Shown here piece by piece: positions 57,580 to 64,000 of a stretch of DNA of 64,000 nt. How positions within the stretch are numbered: the stretch's first letter is position 1; each line of letters opens with the position of its first letter. The notes below the pieces were generated by a model. It did no database searches. It saw only the letters and a list, made by a program, of their open reading frames with translations, and was not told the DNA's origin. A program made the position numbers and the translations under genes. Source of the DNA: Arthrobacter sp. AL12 (GTDB taxonomy: Bacteria > Actinomycetota > Actinomycetes > Actinomycetales > Micrococcaceae); assembly GCF_029960645.1 (NCBI RefSeq), contig NZ_JASBQY010000005.1, positions 84,352 through 148,351 of the forward strand, written 5' to 3'.

Positions 57580-57653
57580 TAGGGCTACTCGGACTTGAAC
57601 CGAGGACCTTAGGATTATGAGTCCCGCGCTCTAACCAGCTGAGCTATAGCCCC
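57580..57653 (-). tRNA. tRNA with CAT anticodon (Ile2, lysidine type, or elongator Met)
   Basis: A cloverleaf of about 74 nt on the minus strand: 5' arm GGGGCTATAGCTCAGCTGGT, anticodon loop CTCATAA, and T-loop TTCAAGT. The 3' CCA is not encoded. CAT could be Ile2 (modified to read AUA) or elongator Met. The acceptor and D arm look Ile-like, but the identity cannot be settled by eye. Confidence 0.9.
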
Positions 57654-57735
57654 TTGCGCCCGGAAACCTTCAGGCCCGCGCGGGGCCGGAGGAATTTCCG
57701 GGCGAAAATCACTCTAACAATAGTAGTGCCCGGGT

Positions 57736-58932
57736 TCAGACGACGAGGTCATCGTAACTGGCGCCGCGGTACAGATCCTCAAAGGCCTGCAGGGTGCGCT
57801 CGAGGCTGTGGTTCTCCACCAGGCCCCGGCTCGCCTTGCCCATCGCCGCCAGCTCATCGGCGGGGAGGGAGAGCACGCGGACCATCTTGGCTGCGAGGTC
57901 GTCGCTGTCATTGGGCGTGAAAAGATAGCCGTTTTCGCCCTCGTGCACCAGATGAGGGAGCGCCATGGCGTCAGCCAGCAGCACCGGAGTGGAGGCCGAC
58001 ATGGCCTCCAGGGTCACGAGCGACTGCAGTTCCGCTGTCCCGGGCATGCAGAACAGGTCCGCCGCCAGATAGGCCTGACGGAGGTCCGCGTCGCTGGCCA
58101 GGCCGAGGAACGTGACGCGGTCCTGCAGCCCGAGCCTGGCAACCTGCTCCTCCAGCGCCGGGCGCACTTCGCCGCCGCCGACGATCTCGAGGTGGACGTC
58201 CAGCTCCGGGGGCATCTTGGCGACAGCGTCGACCAGGACATCGATGTGTTTTTCCTCGGCGAGCCGGCCAACGAACAGCACGGTGGGGCTCGAGTGGCGT
58301 TCCAGCTCCTCCCCCGGTTTGAGTTCGTAAGCCGCGGAGTCGATGCCGTTGGACAGTGGCAGGACCTTGCGGAGGAAGGCGTGCTCGTGCATCGCCTTGG
58401 CCGCCAGCGGCGTCGGGGTGGTGACGACGTCGGCCTGGCCCATGACCTTGCCCATGTCCTTCCAGGAAATGCGTCCCACGATGTCCTTGAACCACTGCGG
58501 GAAGGGCAGGAACGGGTTCAGGTTCTCGGGCATGAAGTGGTTGGTCGCCACGATCCGGATGCCGCGCTTGACGGCCTCGTAGAGCACGTGCTCGCCGATC
58601 ATGTAGTGGCTCTGGATGTGCACGACGTCGGGCTGGATCCGGTCGAACAGCAGGCTGATTTCCTTCTTGATTTCCCAGGGAAAGGTGATCCGGAAGTATT
58701 CGTGAGTGGGAACTGAATGCGAGCGGATCCGGTGGACCGTGCCCTCGTCGCTGAACTCGGTGAAGCTCCTGCCTTTGTCCGGTCGGCAGGCCAGCACGTG
58801 AACATCGTGTCCGCGCGCTTTCATGCCTCGGGCCAGGCGGTAGCCGAACATGGCCGCGCCGTTGACGTGGGGCGGGTACGTGTCCGCGGCAATCAGGATG
58901 GTCAGCGGGTGCTGGTTGTCAGGCATGGTCAC
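57736..58932 (-). CDS. GT4 family glycosyltransferase
   Basis: A GT-B retaining glycosyltransferase of 398 residues. The N-terminal domain has LIAADTYPPHVNGAAMFGYR (acceptor-side Gly-rich loop) and DVVHIQSHYMIGEHVLYEAV. The C-terminal domain has VLFVGRLAEEKHIDVLVDAV (donor site) and the EX7E motif in GTAELQSLVTLEAMSAST. Proteins of this kind include mannosyltransferases of phosphatidylinositol mannosides and lipomannan; the sugar here is unknown. Confidence 0.88.
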   Translation of the reverse strand: MTMPDNQHPLTILIAADTYPPHVNGAAMFGYRLARGMKARGHDVHVLACRPDKGRSFTEFSDEGTVHRIRSHSVPTHEYFRITFPWEIKKEISLLFDRIQPDVVHIQSHYMIGEHVLYEAVKRGIRIVATNHFMPENLNPFLPFPQWFKDIVGRISWKDMGKVMGQADVVTTPTPLAAKAMHEHAFLRKVLPLSNGIDSAAYELKPGEELERHSSPTVLFVGRLAEEKHIDVLVDAVAKMPPELDVHLEIVGGGEVRPALEEQVARLGLQDRVTFLGLASDADLRQAYLAADLFCMPGTAELQSLVTLEAMSASTPVLLADAMALPHLVHEGENGYLFTPNDSDDLAAKMVRVLSLPADELAAMGKASRGLVENHSLERTLQAFEDLYRGASYDDLVV

Positions 58933-59037
58933 GTGGAGGGCTCCTGGTGGTCACGGTGCGGGCAGCTGGGACTTTGTGGTGGCCGGCTGGCTGCCGGCGC
59001 AGGCGTGCCGGGCCTGCTGCAGAGGTCTGTTGACTTC

Positions 59038-59943
59038 CTACGACACCCGTCCCGCGGCCTTCCGCGCGTCCTTCTTGCGCTTGGTGACCTCGGGATGGTG
59101 CCTGGACAAAGCGATCACTCCCACGATAGCAAGCGAACCGGCCGCCCCCATCGCTATGGCCGTCACGGCATGGACATCCGGGCGCAGTTCGCCGAGGATC
59201 GTGATGCCGATTGCGATGCCGACTATCGGGTCGATGACTGTCAGCCCGGCGATCACGAGGTCCGGCGGGCCGCCCGAGTAGGCGTTTTGGACGAACCACG
59301 AGCCCAGGACGCCGGCGGCGACGATGGCGACCACCGAATACCACGGCACATTCTGAACGCCCAGGCCGTTCGGGTCCAGCAGGTGCTTGCCGATAATGCG
59401 GGTCAGGACGGCGACGAAGCCGAACAGGATTCCCGCGCCAAGGATATAGATGAAGGCGCTCATCCGGTGCCGGAACACCAGGGCGAGCGTGCCGAACAGC
59501 CCGACGGCCAGGGCCAGCAGCAGCACAATGGTCAGCTCGTCCGAGGAGCTGACCTGGTGGGTTTCCTGGGTCACGTTGACCGCCAGGATCACGAACAGGG
59601 CCGAGCCGGTGACACAGGCGGAGATGGCCACCACCGTGGCCCGGTTGATGGTCAGCCCCTGGTCCTTGGCATTGACGATCGTGGTGATGACAAGGGCGAT
59701 CGCCCCGATTGGCTGGACTACGGTCAGCGGCGCCATGACCAGTGCAACGGCGTTCATCGCCATGCCGACGACCAGCAGCAGCAGGCCGAATACCCAGCGC
59801 GGGTTGCGGATCAGACGGAGCATTCCGTGGTTGCTGAGCGCCAGTCCTCCGGTGTCCGCCTTGACTGCGCTGCCCTGGCGCTGGGCGCCGATGGCGAGGC
59901 AGAACGCGCCCAGCACCGCAAGCAGGACAGCGAACCACACCAT
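59038..59943 (-). CDS. DMT superfamily transporter (EamA/NIPA-like)
   Basis: A protein of 301 residues with about nine or ten membrane helices: WFAVLLAVLGAFCLAIGAQR, PRWVFGLLLLVVGMAMNAVA, APLTVVQPIGAIALVITTIV (the conserved PIGA bend), ILGAGILFGFVAVLTRIIGK and the repeat copy LTVIDPIVGIAIGITILGE. The VQP...PIGA and DPIVG pair marks the two duplicated halves. Substrate unknown. The ATG overlaps the upstream phosphatidyltransferase stop (TGATG). Confidence 0.85.
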   Translation of the reverse strand: MVWFAVLLAVLGAFCLAIGAQRQGSAVKADTGGLALSNHGMLRLIRNPRWVFGLLLLVVGMAMNAVALVMAPLTVVQPIGAIALVITTIVNAKDQGLTINRATVVAISACVTGSALFVILAVNVTQETHQVSSSDELTIVLLLALAVGLFGTLALVFRHRMSAFIYILGAGILFGFVAVLTRIIGKHLLDPNGLGVQNVPWYSVVAIVAAGVLGSWFVQNAYSGGPPDLVIAGLTVIDPIVGIAIGITILGELRPDVHAVTAIAMGAAGSLAIVGVIALSRHHPEVTKRKKDARKAAGRVS

Positions 59944-60578
59944 CAGCGGGTGCCGCCGTCGACGTCGGGCTTGTGGCTCTTAAGTTTCCTGCCCTTGCGG
60001 ATAATGGCCCAGAAATAGTTGTAGCCAGCGATCCAGTGCCCCACAAGCCCCAGCCCCAGGCAGACCCAGGCGGCGGCGAGGTAGACCTCGGTGCCGGGGA
60101 CCGGAAGTTTCGAGAGCACGAGCAGCGGCGTGCCGACCAGCAGGAGCGCAGTCCGGATCTTGCCGATCCGGCTCACGGGCAGGTCTGGGTGGCCGTGGAA
60201 GTAGTAGAGCGACAGGGCGAGCAGGATGGCGTCCGGGATCAGCAGCGCCGCGAGGTACCACCACTCCACGACGCCGGCGATCACCAGTGTCACGGCAACC
60301 GCGATCAGCGACAGCCGGTCCGCGATGGGATCCATGACCCGCCCAAGGTTGGACATCTGGTCGTACCGGCGTGCGACATACCCGTCCACCCAGTCCGTGC
60401 TGCCCATGATCGCTAGGACGAGTGCGGCGTAGCCGTATTCCTGCACCCCGAGCACGAGCCAGATGAAGAGTGGCACGCCGAGGAACCGCACGACGGTCAA
60501 CACGTTGGGGATGGTGAAAACCCTGTCGTGGTGGATCTGGGGCTGACCAGGCCGGGAACCAGCGCCGATGAACCTCAT
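59943..60578 (-). CDS. CDP-alcohol phosphatidyltransferase family protein
   Basis: Membrane protein of 211 residues. The signature is STDWVDGYVARRYDQMSNLG followed by RVMDPIADR, giving D-x2-DG-x2-AR-x8-G-x3-D-x3-D exactly. It resembles PgsA-type enzymes that transfer a phosphatidyl group from CDP-diacylglycerol to an alcohol. Substrate (glycerol-phosphate or inositol) is not determined. Starts at ATG 60578; the DMT gene is coupled downstream. Confidence 0.92.
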   Translation of the reverse strand: MRFIGAGSRPGQPQIHHDRVFTIPNVLTVVRFLGVPLFIWLVLGVQEYGYAALVLAIMGSTDWVDGYVARRYDQMSNLGRVMDPIADRLSLIAVAVTLVIAGVVEWWYLAALLIPDAILLALSLYYFHGHPDLPVSRIGKIRTALLLVGTPLLVLSKLPVPGTEVYLAAAWVCLGLGLVGHWIAGYNYFWAIIRKGRKLKSHKPDVDGGTR

Positions 60579-60633
60579 CCAGTCCCCCTTTCCGTGGCCG
60601 GCAACGATCGGGCGTTGCCGATAAGCGGGCTGT

Positions 60634-61527
60634 CTAGCCCTTAAGAAGTTTGCGCAGCAGGAACACGAGCGCGGCTGCCGAGGCGGTGAGGGCGACAAGC
60701 GGCCTCCAGCGCTGGCCAAGCTGGCCTGCCACGCCTGCGCCATGGGTACCGGCACCGCCGGACGCCGCTGGCCGCTTCGCGCGGCGGCTGGCCGCGGCTC
60801 GGACCTCGGCCACTTTGCCGGTGAGCTGTTCCCTGCCGTCCTGCAGCTTCACCTGCGCCGCGGCCAGAAGGGTCTGCGCCTGGGTCTTGACGTCCAGTTC
60901 CTCGTTGAGTTCGTCGCGGACTCCGGTGAGGTGGGTGCGGCGCTGGTCCAGCCGGCGTCGCAGTTCCGCTTCGGTGGGAGGCGGGCCGAAGTCCGGCTCG
61001 GCAGCCTTCTTGGCTTCCTTCTCCGCCTGGGCCTTGGCGGCAGCCTCTGCCTTGGCGGCCTTGGCGGCCTTGGACTGCTCGGATTCCGGATCGAGCACGG
61101 CAGGATCGAACGCTGAGCCTTCCTTGGCGATGCCGAGGTCGTACTTCAGGCCCCGGATGGTGTCTTCGGGGACCAGCGGCAGGGCCTTCTTGAACTTGCC
61201 GACCCCGACCAGGCCGGCGATCAGGGCGATGATCAGGAAGACGCCGCAGACCAGCAGGGCCGCGAGCCAGGCGGGCATGATCGTCGCGAGTCCCATAATG
61301 GCGGCGACGATGAGGCCGGTGACGAGGAAAGCGACGAAGATCAGCGCGACGGCGAGGAAGGCGGAGGCCACGCCGACCTGGATGCCCTTGCGCTTGATCT
61401 CGACCTTGGCGAGGGCAATCTCGTCGTTGAGCTGCCGCGGGGCCAGTTTGAAGATCAGTTTCAGGGTCCTCGGGAGCGCGGAGATGCGCAGCCCCCCGCT
61501 TGTCCCGCCGCTGTGACGTCCGCTCAT
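60634..61527 (-). CDS. Holin-superfamily-III-like (Holin-X) membrane protein
   Basis: A protein of 297 residues. A charged N-terminal helix (LAPRQLNDEIALAKVEIKRK) precedes two membrane helices: AFLAVALIFVAFLVTGLIVA and WLAALLVCGVFLIIALIAGL. A long Ala/Lys/Glu-rich coiled region (about 150-215) then leads to a final helix near the C-terminus. The pattern fits the chromosomal 'phage holin family' actinobacterial proteins; no phage genes surround it. Role unknown. Confidence 0.8.
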   Translation of the reverse strand: MSGRHSGGTSGGLRISALPRTLKLIFKLAPRQLNDEIALAKVEIKRKGIQVGVASAFLAVALIFVAFLVTGLIVAAIMGLATIMPAWLAALLVCGVFLIIALIAGLVGVGKFKKALPLVPEDTIRGLKYDLGIAKEGSAFDPAVLDPESEQSKAAKAAKAEAAAKAQAEKEAKKAAEPDFGPPPTEAELRRRLDQRRTHLTGVRDELNEELDVKTQAQTLLAAAQVKLQDGREQLTGKVAEVRAAASRRAKRPAASGGAGTHGAGVAGQLGQRWRPLVALTASAAALVFLLRKLLKG

Positions 61528-61709
61528 CGGTCCCGCCTAACTGGTTACGTCTGTGATTCCGCTTCCGCGGGCTTGCCGGTCTGCGCAGCTTCACGCACAC
61601 CCCGGTGTCAAAACTACCATTCAGGCTCCCGCCCGCCGCGCGGGCGCGGGCTGTGGCGCGCCCCCGCTGCAGGCCTGCCCGACGGTCGTGCGCCCTAGGA
61701 TTGACCTCT

Positions 61710-62933
61710 GTGACTACACCCACCAATCCCGGCGATTCCCTGAGCCGCCGCCGCAAGCTCCTTTACATTCTGATGCTCGGCGCCCTGACCGCCCTGGGGC
61801 CCTTCACCGTGGACCTGTACCTTCCGGCGTTCCCGGCCCTGGAAGAGAGCCTGGCCGTCTCGGAGGCGGCCGTGCAGCTGACGTTGACCGGCACCACGCT
61901 CGGCTTTGCGCTGGGCCAGTTGGTAGTAGGGCCTCTGAGCGACAAGTTCGGCCGGCGGATGCCGCTGATCCTTGCGACGGCGGTGCACATTGTGGCCTCC
62001 CTGGGCGCGGCCCTGTCGACCGACATCACGACGCTGGGCTTCTTCCGGGTGCTGATGGGCATCGGCGCCGCGGGCGGCGGCGTGGTGGCCATGGCGATGG
62101 TGCGGGACCTGTTCAGCGGTTTCGCCATGGTGCGGATGTTCTCCCGGATGGCCCTGGTGAACGGCCTGGCGCCGATTCTCGCTCCAGTCATTGGCTCTCA
62201 GCTGCTGCTGTTCATGCCGTGGCCGGGGATCTTCTTCTTCCTGGCCGGCTACGGCATCTGCGTCCTCATCGCCGCGATTTTCGTCGTGCGCGAGACGCTG
62301 CCCCGGGAACTCCGCGGAAAAACCGGTATGACCGCCCGGCAGCGCTACGGGGTGCTGTTCAGGGACCGGATCTTTGTGGGGCTGTTGCTGGTGGGTGGAA
62401 TGAACTTCGCCGGGCTGTTCACGTACCTGTCCGCGTCGCCGTTCCTGTTCCAGGACGTCTACGGCTTCAGCCCGCAGCAGTACGGCCTGCTCTTCGGCGT
62501 GAATTCCCTGGGCATCGTCGCCGGCGTGCAGACCAGCTCGAGGCTCATCCGCAAGGTCCCGCCGCAGTGGATCCTGGCATGCTCCACGGCGTGGATGTTC
62601 CTGATGGCTTTGCTGATCGTGCTCTTCGACCAGCTGGGCTTCGGTCTGTGGGGCGTGATGGTGCCGCTGTGGTTCTACATCCTCGGCGCCGGCTTCACGT
62701 TCCCCTGCGTCCAGGTGCTGGCGCTGGCCAAACACGGCGCCCAAGCCGGGACCGCGGCCTCCCTGCTCGGTGCCGCCACCTTCCTGATGGCGGGACTCAT
62801 CTCGCCGGTGGTTGGCTGGCTCGGTGTCACGTCTTCCACCCCGATGGGCGCCGTCCAGGCCGCGTGCATCTTCCTGGCCGCGGCGGCTCTCTGGCTGGTC
62901 GTCAGGCCCCGCACGGTCCCTCCGATCCAGTAG
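61710..62933 (+). CDS. Bcr/CflA family multidrug efflux MFS transporter
   Basis: A protein of 407 residues with 12 membrane helices, starting at GTG 61710. It has ALGPFTVDLYLPAFPALEES (family signature in helix 1), the MFS loop LVVGPLSDKFGRRMPLILAT, and RVLMGIGAAGGGVVAMAMVR. A proton-driven drug or metabolite exporter is expected. The gene is divergent from the holin-like gene. Confidence 0.92.
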   Translation: MTTPTNPGDSLSRRRKLLYILMLGALTALGPFTVDLYLPAFPALEESLAVSEAAVQLTLTGTTLGFALGQLVVGPLSDKFGRRMPLILATAVHIVASLGAALSTDITTLGFFRVLMGIGAAGGGVVAMAMVRDLFSGFAMVRMFSRMALVNGLAPILAPVIGSQLLLFMPWPGIFFFLAGYGICVLIAAIFVVRETLPRELRGKTGMTARQRYGVLFRDRIFVGLLLVGGMNFAGLFTYLSASPFLFQDVYGFSPQQYGLLFGVNSLGIVAGVQTSSRLIRKVPPQWILACSTAWMFLMALLIVLFDQLGFGLWGVMVPLWFYILGAGFTFPCVQVLALAKHGAQAGTAASLLGAATFLMAGLISPVVGWLGVTSSTPMGAVQAACIFLAAAALWLVVRPRTVPPIQ

Positions 62934-62950
62934 CTCCCGCCCCCACCCCC

Positions 62951-63035
62951 GGGGGACATGCCCATTTTTAGCGCGCAGGAGTGGACATACGGGCACTATG
63001 TCCGCTCACCGGCCCCAGCACGGGGCATGTCCCCC
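62951..63035. repeat. 85-bp palindromic element, copy 1
   Basis: Outer arms GGGGGACATGCCC (62951-62963) and GGGCATGTCCCCC (63023-63035), inner arms ggacata/tatgtcc. Part of the 321-base non-coding region 62934-63254 after the efflux gene. Confidence 0.9.
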
Positions 63036-63065
63036 CGCAGCGCCAAGCCCAGGACAACCCCGCGC

Positions 63066-63150
63066 GGGGGACATGCCCATTTTTAGCGCGCAGGAGTGGA
63101 CATACGGGCACTATGTCCACTCACCGGCCCCAGCACGGGGCATGTCCCCC
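63066..63150. repeat. 85-bp palindromic element, copy 2
   Basis: Nearly identical to copy 1 (outer arms at 63066-63078 and 63138-63150), 115 bases downstream and in direct orientation. A further GC-rich stretch follows to the next gene. Confidence 0.9.
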
Positions 63151-63254
63151 CGGGGGCGGGCCGCGCAGGGTGGGCGTGTCCCCTTGGGGGGGCGGGCCGA
63201 GCAGTTGTCCGCCGGCCCTGTTGCCGCTCCACGGCGGACGATAAAGTTGTTGAT

Positions 63255-63662
63255 GTGCCCCACTGGCAGGATCCTCCGCCCAGACCGGCCACGTGGCAGC
63301 GGTGCGACGCCGGTATCCTGCCTCTGTGGTGGGATCGCCTGTGCAGCCAGACGAGCCAGCAATCGGCGGCCCTCTTCGCGGCCGGCCTGTTCACCGAGGA
63401 CCGCCGGCGCCCGATCGCCCAGTGGTACAACCCGGCCGTCGATTCGGCGCTCCTGGTCGCACCCGAATCGTCCCCCGAGTGGCCAGTGCAGCGCTTCGGC
63501 ATCTTCTACGCCCCGCCCGGCGGCGGCTTCACCCAGGTGCACTCCGCACCGCACGAATGGCACCCCCGGGAACCCCGCACGTCCCCCACCGAACTCGAAG
63601 CCTTCCGTGCAGCCGTGGCGGAGGCGGAGCGGTTCCTCCAGGTGGAGATGTACTTCGTCTGA
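63255..63662 (+). CDS. Hypothetical protein
   Basis: A protein of 135 residues, start GTG 63255. It has no recognised family but shows a coherent composition: ILPLWWDRLCSQTSQQSAAL, RPIAQWYNPAVDSALLVAPE, and FGIFYAPPGGGFTQVHSAPH, ending in an amphipathic helix (ELEAFRAAVAEAERFLQVEM). The upstream in-frame part is translation of the palindromic repeat, so the GTG is preferred although its ribosome site is weak. Confidence 0.65.
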   Translation: MPHWQDPPPRPATWQRCDAGILPLWWDRLCSQTSQQSAALFAAGLFTEDRRRPIAQWYNPAVDSALLVAPESSPEWPVQRFGIFYAPPGGGFTQVHSAPHEWHPREPRTSPTELEAFRAAVAEAERFLQVEMYFV

Positions 63663-63697
63663 GCCCCCAGCAGGCCGCCGTAAGAGGGCACAAAAAA

Positions 63698-63732
63698 GGT
63701 CCCGCAGCCAGTTGTTCACCGGCTGCGGGACC
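63698..63732 (-). terminator. Rho-independent terminator downstream of tRNA-Asn
   Basis: GGTCCCGCAGCC (63698-63709) and GGCTGCGGGACC (63721-63732) form a 12-bp stem with an 11-base loop; on the minus strand it is followed by TTTTTT. It lies between tRNA-Asn (minus) and the hypothetical gene (plus), and can serve both. Confidence 0.9.
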
Positions 63733-63738
63733 TGTCCG

Positions 63739-63811
63739 CTCCTCCTGCTGGACTTGAACCAGCAACCCTTCGATTAACAGTCGAATGCTCTGCCAATTGA
63801 GCTAAGGAGGA
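63739..63811 (-). tRNA. tRNA-Asn (GTT), copy 1
   Basis: A 73-nt cloverleaf on the minus strand: acceptor TCCTCCT pairing with AGGAGGA, D arm TTAGCTCAATTGGCAGAGC, anticodon loop CTGTTAA (GTT) and T arm GCTGGTTCAAGTCCAGC. The discriminator base is G and CCA is not encoded. Confidence 0.97.
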
Positions 63812-63910
63812 ATGAAGCAGGTACGACATTAGCAAAGGTTTTGCCGCTTAGGAAATCGGACCGCCACCCTCCCCGTCACTGCCCGCCAATACCCCCTCCG
63901 GGTATAAAAA

Positions 63911-63942
63911 AGTCCCCGTCCCGGTGACCCGGGACGGGGACT
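63911..63942 (-). terminator. Rho-independent terminator downstream of the second tRNA-Asn
   Basis: AGTCCCCGTCCCGG (63911-63924) and CCGGGACGGGGACT (63929-63942) form a 14-bp stem with a 4-base loop. On the minus strand it runs into TTTTT. Confidence 0.9.
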
Positions 63943-63947
63943 GCGCG

Positions 63948-64000
63948 CTCCTCCTGCTGGACTTGAACCAGCAACCCTTCGATTAACAGTCGAATGCTCT
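63948..64000 (-). tRNA. tRNA-Asn (GTT), copy 2, truncated by the window edge
   Basis: The 53 bases visible are identical to the 3' part of copy 1, including the anticodon loop and T arm. The 5' part lies beyond the window. Confidence 0.95.

Noticed and set aside
60634..61527. A prophage remnant suggested by a holin-family protein
   Set aside because: No lysin, capsid, integrase or attachment site nearby; this holin-like family is a common chromosomal membrane protein in actinobacteria.

Overview
The window reads as chromosomal DNA of a high-GC actinobacterium, most likely a member of the Micrococcaceae (Arthrobacter/Pseudarthrobacter-like). The reasons are the very high GC, frequent GTG starts, gene content and order (rimP-nusA-ylxR-infB; dxr-rip1-ispG; rpsB-tsf-pyrH-frr-cdsA), and catabolic operons of the kind these soil bacteria carry. 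The genus is an inference from gene content; no rRNA is present. No phage module, insertion sequence or CRISPR array was seen.

Layout. 1-4453: the translation/transcription operon rimP-nusA-ylxR-infB on the minus strand (infB runs off the left edge). 4542-9917: plus-strand accessory genes: a DUF4439 protein, a VIT-family metal transporter, an aminoglycoside/hydroxyurea-type kinase, and an unusual NuoE/formate-dehydrogenase chimera. 10000-21832: minus-strand genes (PLP decarboxylase, TSUP permease, proS, a GNAT protein, ispG, a YciI protein, a SatD pair, rip1, dxr), interrupted by a plus-strand membrane gene that looks frameshifted. 22039-29721: an HTTM/lipase-maturation-factor-like protein, then a citrate/dicarboxylate-type two-component system divergent from a tctC-tctB-tctA-usp operon.

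29844-38877: a leucine/isovalerate (and possibly itaconate) degradation operon with its divergent TetR gene. Its content matches the Mycobacterium tuberculosis Rv2498c-Rv2506 block: carboxylase beta and alpha, acyl-CoA dehydrogenase, CoA-transferase A and B, MaoC, CitE-like lyase. 39341-43648: branched-chain 2-oxoacid dehydrogenase E1alpha-E1beta-E2 with a divergent Lrp regulator; this complex would supply the acyl-CoA substrates of the previous operon. 43773-49813: an acetate-type symporter pair (ActP plus DUF485), divergent from a LytS/LytTR two-component system that is followed by a small membrane protein and a second symporter.

49820-57303: a DivIVA-like protein, cdsA-frr-pyrH-tsf-rpsB, a secreted M23 peptidase and a glutaryl-CoA-dehydrogenase-like enzyme under a near-perfect palindromic operator. 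57580-64000: a CAT-anticodon tRNA, a GT4 glycosyltransferase, a DMT transporter, a CDP-alcohol phosphatidyltransferase, a holin-superfamily membrane protein, a Bcr/CflA efflux pump, a small hypothetical gene and two tRNA-Asn copies (the second cut by the right edge).

The most unusual points are: (i) the in-frame NuoE-FdhA chimera, which lacks NuoF and the metal-binding half of FdhA; (ii) a family of long-armed palindromes in three places and a second tandem palindrome of 85 bp; (iii) short tandem repeats that repeatedly abut stop codons or leaders; (iv) paired GTTA-N8-TAAC operators at the leucine operon; and (v) a membrane gene whose coding signal changes frame three times.
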